DNA from: Siderastrea radians
Taxonomy: Eukaryota > Cnidaria > Anthozoa > Scleractinia > Rhizangiidae
Direction: 5' to 3'
DNA length: 64,000 bases
NCBI GenBank assembly: GCA_964017195.1
Contig: CAXHKT010000102.1
Location: forward strand, 124,001-188,000
In this document: piece after piece, positions 12,295 to 21,279 of the stretch
How the letters are laid out: each line of letters opens with the position of its first letter
Position numbering within the stretch: the stretch's first letter is position 1
Notes under the pieces: generated by a model
Databases searched by the model: none
What the model was told of the DNA's origin: nothing
What the model saw: only the letters and a program-made list of their open reading frames with translations
Program-made: the position numbers and the translations under genes

Positions 12295-15200
12295 ATGCAT
12301 TTGGGAGCTTTGTGCATGCAGCGGAGAGCGCCAGTTAGCTTTTTGAGCTTTTTGGGGCCTGAGGGAAGGCCCCAAAATGGGGGTTTTTTCCACCTTATCG
12401 ACAAAATCGCAGACTTTCTACACAATAAACTGTTTTTTCTGATAGCCCCGAGGGATTTGCATTATTATTGGGCCAGTGCGCAGCCTTGCGCAGACAGATT
12501 GCGCAGATAAGAACACCTTTTTGAGCCTCTGGGAATGCCCCAAAATGGTTTTTTTTCCCTAAGGATCGCACATATCGCGCTTTCTTTGTACTTTTGCACA
12601 AAAGGAATTTTTTTCGGATGGTCCCAAAGGGATTGAATGCATTTGGGAGCTTTGTGCATGCAGCGGAGAGCGCCAGTTAGCTTTTTGAGCTTTTTGGGGC
12701 CTGAGGGAAGGCCCCAAAATGGGGGTTTTTTCCACCTTATCGACCAAATCGCAGACGTTCTACACAATAAACTGTTTTTTCTGATAGCCCCGAGGGATTT
12801 GCATTATTAATGAGCCAGTGCGCAGCCTTGCGCAGACAGATTGCGCAGATAAGAACACCTTTTTGAGCCTCTGGGAATGCCCCAAAATGGGGTTTTTTCC
12901 CTAAGGATCGCACATATCGCGCTTTCTTTGTACTTTTGCACAAAAGGAATTTTTTTCGGATGGTCCCAAAAAGATTCAATGCATTTGGGAGCTTTGTGCA
13001 TGCAGCGGAGAGCGCCAGTTAGCTTTTTGAGCTTTTTGGGACCTGAGGGAAGGCCCCAAAATGGGGGTTTTTTCCACCTTATCGACAAAATCGCAGACTT
13101 TCTACACAATAAACTGTTTTTTCTGATAGCCCCGAGGGATTTGCATTATTATTGGGCCAGTGCGCAGCCTTGCGCAGACAGATTGCGCAGATAAGAACAC
13201 CTTTTTGAGCCTCTGGGAATGCCCCAAAATGGGGTTTTTTCCCTAAGGATCGCACATATCGCGCTTTCTTTGTACTTTTGCACAAAAGGAATTTTTTTCG
13301 GATGGTCCCAAAGGGATTGAATGCATTTGGGAGCTTTGTGCATGCAGCGGAGAGCGCCAGTTAGCTTTTTGAGCTTTTTGGGGCCTGAGGGAAGTCCCCA
13401 AAATGGGTTTTTTTTCCAAATTATCGACAAAATCGCAGACTTTCTACACAATAAACTCTTTTTTTTGATAGCCCCGAGGGATTTGCATTATTATTGGGCC
13501 AGTGCGCAGCCTTGCGCAGACAGATTGCACAGATAAGAACACCTTTTTGAGCCTCTGGGAATGCCCCAAAATGGGGTTTTTTCCCTAAGGATCGCACATA
13601 TCGTGCTTTCTTTGTACTTTTGCACAAAAGGAATTTTTTTCGGATGGTCCCAAAGGGATTGAATGCATTTGGGAGCTTTTTGCATGCAGCGGAGAGCGCC
13701 AGTTAGCTTTTTGAGCTTTTTGGGGCCTGAGGGAAGGCCCCAAAATGGGGGTTTTTTCCACCTTATCGACAAAATCGCAGACTTTCTACACAATAAACTG
13801 TTTTTTCTGATAGCCCCGAGGGATTTGCATTATTATTGGGCCAGTGCGCAGCCTTGCGCAGACAGATTGCGCAGATAAGAACACCTTTTTGAGCCTCTGG
13901 GAATGCCCCAAAATGGGTTTTTTTCCCTAAGGATCGCACATATCGCGCTTTCTTTGTACTTTTGCACAAAAGGAATTTTTTTCGGATGGTCCCAAAGGGA
14001 TTGAATGCATTTGGGAGCTGTGTGCATGCAGCGGAGAGCGCCAGTTAGCTTTTTGAGCTTTTTGGGGCCTGAGGGAAGGCCCCAAAATGGGGGTTTTTTC
14101 CACCTTATCGACAAAATCGCAGACTTTCTACACAATAAACTCTTTTTTCTGATAGCCCCGAGGGATTTGCATTATTATTGGGCCAGTGCGCAGCCTTGCG
14201 CAGACAGATTGGGCAGATAAGAACAGCTTTTTGAGCCTCTGGGAATACCCCAAAATGGGTTTTTTCCCCTAAGGATCGCACATATCGCGCTTTCTTTGTA
14301 CTTTTGCACAAAAGGAATTTTTTTCGGATGGTCCCAAAGGGATTGAATGCATTTGGGAGCTTTGTGCATGCAGCGGAGAGCGCCAGTTAGCTTTTTGAGC
14401 TTTTTGGGGCCTGAGGGAAGGCCCCAAAATGGGGGTTTTTTCCACCTTATCGACAAAATCGCAAACTTTCTACACAATAAACTGTTTTTTCTGATAGCCC
14501 CGAGGGATTTGCATTATTATTGGGCCAGTGCGCAGCCTTGCGCAGACAGATTGCGCAGATAAGAACACCTTTTTGAGCCTCTGGGAATGCCCCAAAATGG
14601 GCCTTTTTCCCTAAGGATCGCACATATCGCGCTTTCTTTGTACTTTTGCACAAAAGGAATTTTTTTCGGATGGTCCCAAAGGGATTGAATGCATTTGGGA
14701 GCTTTGTGCATGCAGCGGAGAGCGCCAGTTAGCTTTTTGAGCTTTCTGGGGCCTGAGGGAAGGCCACAAAATGGAGGTTTTTTCCACCTTATCGACAAAA
14801 TCGCAGCCTTTCTACACAATAAACTGTTTTTTCTGATAGCCCCGAGGGATCTGCATTATTATTGGGCCAGTGCGCAGCCTTGCGCAGACAGATTGCGCAG
14901 ATAAGAACACCTTTTTGAGCCTCTGGGAATGCCCCAAAATGGGGTTTTTTCCCTAAGGATCGCACATATCGCGCTTTCTTTGTACTTTTGCACAAAAGGA
15001 ATTTTTTTCGGATGGTCCCAAAGGGATTGAATGCATTTGGGAGCTTTGTGCATGCAGCGGAGAGCGCCAGTTAGCTTTTTGAGCTTTTTGGGGCCTGAGG
15101 GAAGGCCCCAAAATGGGGTTTTTTTTCACCTTATCGACAAAAACGCAGACTTTCTACACAATAAACTGTTTTTTCTGATAGCCCCGAGGGATTTGCATTA

Positions 15201-15714
15201 TTATTGGGCCAGTGCGCAGCCTTGCGCAGACAGATTGCGCAGATAAGAACACTTTTTTGAGCCTCTGGGAATGCCCCAAAATGGGGTTTTTTCCCTAAGG
15301 ATCGCACATATCGCGCTTTCTTTGTACTTTTGCACAAAAGGAATTTTTTTCGGATGGTCCCAAAGGGATTGAATGCATTTGGGAGCTTTGTGCATGCAGC
15401 GGAGAGCGCCAGTTAGCTTTTTGAGCTTTCTGGGGCCTGAGGGAAGGCCCCAAAATGGGGGTTTTTTCCACCTTATCGACAAAATCGCAGACTTTCTACA
15501 CAATAAACTGTTTTTTCTGATAGCCCCGAGGGATTTGCATTATTATTGGGCCAGTGCGCAGCCTTGCGCAGACAGATTGCGCAGATAAGAACACCTTTTT
15601 GAGCCTCTGGGAATGCCCAAAAATGGGGTTTTTTCCCTAAGGATCGCACATATCGCGCTTTCTTTGTACTTTTGCACAAAAGGAATTTTTTTCGGATGGT
15701 CCCAAAGGGATTGA

Positions 15715-15887
15715 ATGCATTTGGGAGCTTTTTCATGCAGCGGAGAGCGCCAGTTAGCTTTCTGAGCTTTTTGGGGCCTGAGGGAAGGCCCCAAAATGGG
15801 GTTTTTTCCCTAAGGATCGCACATATCGCGCTTTCTTTGTACTTTTGCACAAAAGGAATTTTTTTCGGATGGTCCCAAAGGGATTGA
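15715..15887 (+). repeat. Short 173-bp unit, second copy
   Basis: Copy of the short unit at 10426, carried along by the 5289-bp duplication. It shares TTTTTCATGCAG and CTTTCTGAGC. The deletion therefore happened once, before the multimer was duplicated. Confidence 0.88.
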
Positions 15888-17254
15888 ATGCATTTGGGAG
15901 CTTTGTGCATGCAGCGGAGAGCGCCAGTTAGCTTTTTGAGCTTTCTGGGGCCTGAGGGAAGGCCACAAAATGGGGGTTTTTTCCACCTTATCGACAAAAT
16001 CGCAGACTTTCTACACAATAAACTGTTTTTTCTGATTGCCCTGAGGGATTTCCATTATTATTGGGCCAGTGCGCAGCCTTGCGCAGACAGATTGCGCAGA
16101 TAAGAACACCTTTTTGAGCCTCTGGGAATGCCCCAAAATGGGGTTTTTTCCCTAAGAATCGCACATATTGCGCTTTCTTTGTACTTTTGCACAAAAGGAA
16201 TTTTTTTCGGATGGTCCCAAAGGGATTGAATGCATTTGGGAGCTTTGTGCATGCAGCGGAGAGCGCCAGTTAGCTTCTTGAGCTTTTTGGGGCCTGAGGG
16301 AAGGCCCCAAAATGGGGTTTTTTTCCACCTTATCGACAAAATCGAAGACTTTCTACACAATAAACTGTTTTTTCTGATAGCCCCGAGGGATTTGCATTAT
16401 TATTGGGCCAGTGCGCAGCCTTGCGCAGACAGATTGGGCAGATAAGAACACCTTTTTGAGCCTCTTGGAATGCCTCAAAATGGGGTTTTTTCCCTATGGA
16501 TCGCACATATCGCGCTTTCTTTGTACTTTTGCACAAAAGGAATTTTTTTCGGATGTTCCCAAAGGGATTGAATGCATTTGGGAGCTTTGTGCATGCAGCG
16601 GAGAGCGCCAGTTAGCTTTTTGAGCTTTTTGGGGCCTGAGGGAAGGCCCCAAAATGGGGTTTTTTTCCACCTTATCGACAAAATCGCAGACTTTCTACAC
16701 AATAAACTGTTTTTTCTGATAGCCCCGAGGGATTTGCATTATTATTGGGCCAGTGCGCAGCCTTGCGCAGACAGATTGCGCAGATAAGAACACCTTTTTG
16801 AGCCTCTTGGAATGCCCCAAAATGGGGTTTTTTCCCTAAGGATCGCACATATCGCGCTTTCTTTGTACTTTTGCACAAAAGGAATTTTTTTCGGATGTTC
16901 CCAAAGGGATTGAATGCATTTGGGAGCTTTGTGCATGCAGCGGAGAGCGCCAGTTAGCTTTTTGAGCTTTTTGGGGCCTGAGGGAAGGCCCCAAAATGGG
17001 GTTTTTTTCCACCTTATCGACAAAATCGCAGACTTTCTACACAATAAACTCTTTTTTCTGATAGCCCCGAGGGATTTGCATTATTATTGGGTCAGTGCGC
17101 AGCCTTGCGCAGACAGATTGCGCAGATAAGAACACCTTTTTGAGCCTCTGGGAATGCCCCAAAATGGGGTTTTTTCCCTAAGGATCGCACATATCGCGCT
17201 TTCTTTGTACTTTTGCAAAAAGGAATTTTTTTTGGATGTTCCCAAAGGGATTGA

Positions 17255-17583
17255 ATGCATTTGGGAGCTTTGTGCATGCAGCGGAGAGCGCCAGTTAGCT
17301 TTTTGAGCTTTTTGGGGCCTGAGGGAAGGCCCCAAAATGGGGGTTTTTTCCACCTTATCGACAAAATCGCAGACTTTCTACACAATAAACTGTTTTTTCT
17401 GATAGCCCCGAGGGATTTGCATTATTATTGGGCCAGTGCGCAGCCTTGCGCAGACAGATTGCGCAGATAAGAACACCTTTTTGAGCCTCTGGGAATGCCC
17501 CAAAATGGGATTTTTTCCATATCGCGCTTTCTTTGTACTTTTGCACAAAAGGAATTTTTTTCGGATGGTCCCAAAGGGATTGA
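17255..17583 (+). repeat. 329-bp unit, second copy
   Basis: Copy of the unit at 11966 at +5289, with the same 13-bp deletion near 17513 and the same TTTTTTTTGGATGTTCCC segment near 17227. Confidence 0.8.
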
Positions 17584-20213
17584 ATGCATTTGGGAGCTTT
17601 GTGCATGCAGCGGAGAGCGCCAGTTAGCTTTTTGAGCTTTTTGGGGCCTGAGGGAAGGCCCCAAAATGGGGGTTTTTTCCACCTTATCGACAAAATCGCA
17701 GACTTTCTACACAATAAACTGTTTTTTCTGATAGCCCCGAGGGATTTGCATTATTATTGGGCCAGTGCGCAGCCTTGCGCAGACAGATTGCGCAGATAAG
17801 AACACCTTTTTGAGCCTCTGGGAATGCCCCAAAATGGTTTTTTTTCCCTAAGGATCGCACATATCGCGCTTTCTTTGTACTTTTGCACAAAAGGAATTTT
17901 TTTCGGATGGTCCCAAAGGGATTGAATGCATTTGGGAGCTTTGTGCATGCAGCGGAGAGCGCCAGTTAGCTTTTTGAGCTTTTTGGGGCCTGAGGGAAGG
18001 CCCCAAAATGGGGGTTTTTTCCACCTTATCGACCAAATCGCAGACGTTCTACACAATAAACTGTTTTTTCTGATAGCCCCGAGGGATTTGCATTATTAAT
18101 GAGCCAGTGCGCAGCCTTGCGCAGACAGATTGCGCAGATAAGAACACCTTTTTGAGCCTCTGGGAATGCCCCAAAATGGGGTTTTTTCCCTAAGGATCGC
18201 ACATATCGCGCTTTCTTTGTACTTTTGCACAAAAGGAATTTTTTTCGGATGGTCCCAAAAAGATTCAATGCATTTGGGAGCTTTGTGCATGCAGCGGAGA
18301 GCGCCAGTTAGCTTTTTGAGCTTTTTGGGACCTGAGGGAAGGCCCCAAAATGGGGGTTTTTTCCACCTTATCGACAAAATCGCAGACTTTCTACACAATA
18401 AACTGTTTTTTCTGATAGCCCCGAGGGATTTGCATTATTATTGGGCCAGTGCGCAGCCTTGCGCAGACAGATTGCGCAGATAAGAACACCTTTTTGAGCC
18501 TCTGGGAATGCCCCAAAATGGGGTTTTTTCCCTAAGGATCGCACATATCGCGCTTTCTTTGTACTTTTGCACAAAAGGAATTTTTTTCGGATGGTCCCAA
18601 AGGGATTGAATGCATTTGGGAGCTTTGTGCATGCAGCGGAGAGCGCCAGTTAGCTTTTTGAGCTTTTTGGGGCCTGAGGGAAGTCCCCAAAATGGGTTTT
18701 TTTTCCAAATTATCGACAAAATCGCAGACTTTCTACACAATAAACTCTTTTTTTTGATAGCCCCGAGGGATTTGCATTATTATTGGGCCAGTGCGCAGCC
18801 TTGCGCAGACAGATTGCACAGATAAGAACACCTTTTTGAGCCTCTGGGAATGCCCCAAAATGGGGTTTTTTCCCTAAGGATCGCACATATCGTGCTTTCT
18901 TTGTACTTTTGCACAAAAGGAATTTTTTTCGGATGGTCCCAAAGGGATTGAATGCATTTGGGAGCTTTTTGCATGCAGCGGAGAGCGCCAGTTAGCTTTT
19001 TGAGCTTTTTGGGGCCTGAGGGAAGGCCCCAAAATGGGGGTTTTTTCCACCTTATCGACAAAATCGCAGACTTTCTACACAATAAACTGTTTTTTCTGAT
19101 AGCCCCGAGGGATTTGCATTATTATTGGGCCAGTGCGCAGCCTTGCGCAGACAGATTGCGCAGATAAGAACACCTTTTTGAGCCTCTGGGAATGCCCCAA
19201 AATGGGTTTTTTTCCCTAAGGATCGCACATATCGCGCTTTCTTTGTACTTTTGCACAAAAGGAATTTTTTTCGGATGGTCCCAAAGGGATTGAATGCATT
19301 TGGGAGCTGTGTGCATGCAGCGGAGAGCGCCAGTTAGCTTTTTGAGCTTTTTGGGGCCTGAGGGAAGGCCCCAAAATGGGGGTTTTTTCCACCTTATCGA
19401 CAAAATCGCAGACTTTCTACACAATAAACTCTTTTTTCTGATAGCCCCGAGGGATTTGCATTATTATTGGGCCAGTGCGCAGCCTTGCGCAGACAGATTG
19501 GGCAGATAAGAACAGCTTTTTGAGCCTCTGGGAATACCCCAAAATGGGTTTTTTCCCCTAAGGATCGCACATATCGCGCTTTCTTTGTACTTTTGCACAA
19601 AAGGAATTTTTTTCGGATGGTCCCAAAGGGATTGAATGCATTTGGGAGCTTTGTGCATGCAGCGGAGAGCGCCAGTTAGCTTTTTGAGCTTTTTGGGGCC
19701 TGAGGGAAGGCCCCAAAATGGGGGTTTTTTCCACCTTATCGACAAAATCGCAAACTTTCTACACAATAAACTGTTTTTTCTGATAGCCCCGAGGGATTTG
19801 CATTATTATTGGGCCAGTGCGCAGCCTTGCGCAGACAGATTGCGCAGATAAGAACACCTTTTTGAGCCTCTGGGAATGCCCCAAAATGGGCCTTTTTCCC
19901 TAAGGATCGCACATATCGCGCTTTCTTTGTACTTTTGCACAAAAGGAATTTTTTTCGGATGGTCCCAAAGGGATTGAATGCATTTGGGAGCTTTGTGCAT
20001 GCAGCGGAGAGCGCCAGTTAGCTTTTTGAGCCTTTTGGGGCCTGAGGGAAGGCCCCAAAATGGGGGTTTTTTCCACCTTATCGAGAAAATCGCAGACTTT
20101 CTACACAATAAACTGTTTTTTCTGATAGCCCCGAGGGATTTGCATTATTATTGGGCCAGTGCGCAGCCTTGCGCAGACAGATTGCGCAGATAAGAACACC
20201 TTTTTGAGCCTCT

Positions 20214-20242
20214 GGGAATGCCCCAAAATGGGGTTTTTTCCC
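20214..20242. repeat. Nested inverted repeats of half B
   Basis: The inner element CCCCAAAATGGGG (20221-20233) has 5-bp arms and a 3-base loop. Around it, GGGAA (20214-20218) can pair with TTCCC (20238-20242), giving an interrupted stem. The same inner motif occurs in half A about 170 bp away. The two motifs have acted as recombination points: the 173-bp short unit at 10426 is explained by loss of the sequence between them. Confidence 0.75.
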
Positions 20243-20273
20243 TAAGGATCGCACATATCGCGCTTTCTTTGTA

Positions 20274-20287
20274 CTTTTGCACAAAAG
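20274..20287. repeat. CTTTTG-CA-CAAAAG inverted repeat
   Basis: CTTTTG (20274-20279) and CAAAAG (20282-20287) are perfect complements separated by CA. The element is present in almost all units; copies with GCAAAAAGG (near 1157, 1841, 5941, 11926, 17215, 42510) have lost it. It lies right beside the first strand switch at 43.2 kb, so it may have helped the DNA fold back there. Confidence 0.75.
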
Positions 20288-20319
20288 GAATTTTTTTCGG
20301 ATGGTCCCAAAGGGATTGA

Positions 20320-20345
20320 ATGCATTTGGGAGCTTTGTGCATGCA
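20320..20345. repeat. ATGCAT and TGCATGCA palindromes
   Basis: ATGCAT at 20320-20325 and the 8-bp palindrome TGCATGCA at 20338-20345 lie 18 bp apart in each unit. They are nearly invariant. Exceptions include ACGCAT near 51970, a unit with TTTTCATGCAG near 10442 and its copy near 15731, and TCCATGCAA near 57910 and 63830. They could be protein-binding sites, but nothing in the sequence shows that. Confidence 0.6.
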
Positions 20346-20374
20346 GCGGAGAGCGCCAGTTAGCTTTTTGAGCT

Positions 20375-20402
20375 TTTTGGGGCCTGAGGGAAGGCCCCAA
20401 AA
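20375..20402. repeat. 10-bp inverted repeat of half A with T tract
   Basis: TTTTGGGGCC at 20375-20384 pairs perfectly with GGCCCCAAAA at 20393-20402 around the 8-base loop TGAGGGAA. TGGGGG and six T (20409-20414) follow. It occurs in nearly every unit. It looks like a bacterial intrinsic terminator, but nothing else here is bacterial. Variants such as GGGGCC to AGGGCC (near 21407) or GGCCCC to GGCCAC (near 1612, 5032, 14766) break pairs without a matching change on the other arm, so I see no sign that the stem is conserved as such. Confidence 0.8.
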
Positions 20403-20501
20403 TGGGGGTTTTTTCCACCTTATCGACAAAATCGCAGACTTTCTACACAATAAACTGTTTTTTCTGATAGCCCCGAGGGATTTGCATTATTATTGGGCCA
20501 G

Positions 20502-20530
20502 TGCGCAGCCTTGCGCAGACAGATTGCGCA
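20502..20530. repeat. Three TGCGCA palindromes at the end of half A
   Basis: TGCGCA occurs at 20502-20507, 20512-20517 and 20525-20530, starts spaced 10 and 13 bp, so the sites lie on roughly the same face of the helix. The cluster is present in most units. The first site is often changed to TGCACA (for example 3431, 5142, 20846, 23581) and the third to TGGGCA (near 11149, 14212, 22919). Half B has only TGCATGCA at the matching place, so the cluster arose or was kept in one half. A binding role is speculation. Confidence 0.6.
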
Positions 20531-21279
20531 GATAAGAACACCTTTTTGAGCCTCTGGGAATGCCCCAAAATGGGGCTTTTTCCCTAAGGATCGCACATAT
20601 CGCGCTTTCTTTGTACTTTTGCACAAAAGGAACTTTTTTCGGATGGTCCCAAAGGGATTGAATGCATTTGGGAGCTTTGTGCATGCAGCGGAGAGCGCCA
20701 GTTAGCTTTTGGAGCTTTTTGGGGCCTGAGGGAAGGCCCCAAAATGGGGGTTTTTTCCACCTTATCGACAAAATCGCAGACTTTCTACACAATAAACTGT
20801 TTTTTCTGATAGCCCCGAGGGATTTGCATTATTATTGGGCCAGTGCACAGCCTTGCGCAGACAGATTGCGCAGATAAGAACACCTTTTTGAGCCTCTGGG
20901 AATGCCCCAAAATGGGGTTTTTTCCCTAAGGATCGCACATATCGCGCTTTCTTTGTACTTTTGCACAAAAGGAATTTTTTTCGGATGGTCCCAAAGGGAT
21001 TGAATGCATTTGGGAGCTTTGTGCATGCAGCGGAGAGCGCCAGTTAGCTTTTTGAGCTTTTTGGGGCCTGAGGGAAGGCCCCAAAATGGGGGTTTTTTCC
21101 ACCTTATCGACAAAATCGCAGACTTTCTACACAATAAACTGTTTTTTCTGATAGCCCCGAGGGATTTGCATTATTATTGGGCCAGTGCGCAGCCTTGCGC
21201 AGACAGATTGCGCAGATAAGAACACCTTTTTGAGCCTCTGGGAATGCCCCAAAATGGGGTTTTTTCCCTAAGGATCGCA

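Larger units (their letters stand above)
9478..14766 (+). repeat. 5289-bp multimer, copy 1
   Basis: Fifteen full units, one 173-bp short unit and small indels give a 5289-bp higher-order repeat that recurs at once at 14767. All private marks recur at +5289: the short unit at 10426, the 13-bp deletion near 12224, GAACAGC near 14222, GGTTTTTTTTCCAAATT near 13410, and GGGCCTTTTTCCC near 14599. I found no difference between the two copies. The end of this copy (14740-14766) is a chimera: it carries CTTTCTGGGG and GGCCACAAAAT, as in the unit at 10599, before the second copy begins with AATGGAGG. Confidence 0.85.
14767..20029 (+). repeat. 5289-bp multimer, copy 2
   Basis: Second tandem copy, matching copy 1 to about 20029, where GAGCCTTTTGGGG appears and a different unit follows. 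Apparent identity over more than 5 kb, against a visible background of differences between neighbouring 342-bp units, makes this a very recent duplication or a conversion. An assembly error that duplicated the segment is the main alternative. Confidence 0.85.
20200..20372 (+). repeat. Half-unit B (about 173 bp)
   Basis: First half of the reference unit. It aligns with half-unit A in order and spacing: CTTTTTGAGCC against CTTTTTGGGGCC, GCCCCAAAATGGGG plus T6 in both, a long T tract followed by GGATGGTCCC against TGATAGCCCC, GGGATT in both, TGCAT in both, and GTGCATGCAGC against GTGCGCAGC. The shared GCCCC motif lies 174 bp before its counterpart in half A and 168 bp after the previous one, averaging 171 bp. 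The halves are clearly diverged, so the dimer is much older than the differences between 342-bp copies. Confidence 0.8.
20200..20541 (+). repeat. Reference copy of the 342-bp unit
   Basis: A representative copy with no oddities, phased to start at CTTTTTGAGCCTCTGGG. By hand count it has about 46% GC and 12 CpG dinucleotides, so CpG is only mildly depleted. In order it contains a CCCCAAAATGGGG palindrome with a T6 tract, the CTTTTG-CA-CAAAAG inverted repeat, a T7 tract, ATGCAT and TGCATGCA palindromes, doubled CTTTTTGAG, a GGGGCC hairpin with another T6 tract, a third T6 tract, and three TGCGCA sites. All T tracts of five or more lie on one strand. Most of the window can be described as small departures from this copy. 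Confidence 0.9.
20373..20541 (+). repeat. Half-unit A (about 169 bp)
   Basis: Second half of the reference unit and the diverged partner of half B. It differs from B in having the longer GGGGCC hairpin, TTATCGACAAAATCGCAG in its middle, and the TGCGCA triplet at its end. Most recurrent variants that define higher-order copies lie here: GGGATTTTTTGTACC for GGGGTTTTTTCCACC, ATCAAAG for ATCGCAG, AACGCAG for ATCGCAG, and GTGCACAGCC for GTGCGCAGCC. Confidence 0.8.

Noticed and set aside
9478..20029. Treating the 5289-bp pair as definitely an assembly artefact
   Set aside because: Perfect-looking copies raise the suspicion, but the chimeric boundary unit and the flanking transitions fit a real unequal exchange. 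Read depth is needed to decide.
20379..20408. G-quadruplex from the GGGG, GGG and GGGGG runs of half A
   Set aside because: Only three runs of three or more G lie close together on one strand; the fourth is too far away. The competing GGGGCC/GGCCCC hairpin is more likely.
20375..20414. Bacterial intrinsic terminators or a bacterial repeat region
   Set aside because: Stem plus T tract occurs in every unit, but 64 kb without a single gene is not a bacterial arrangement, and no ribosome-binding or promoter context is present.
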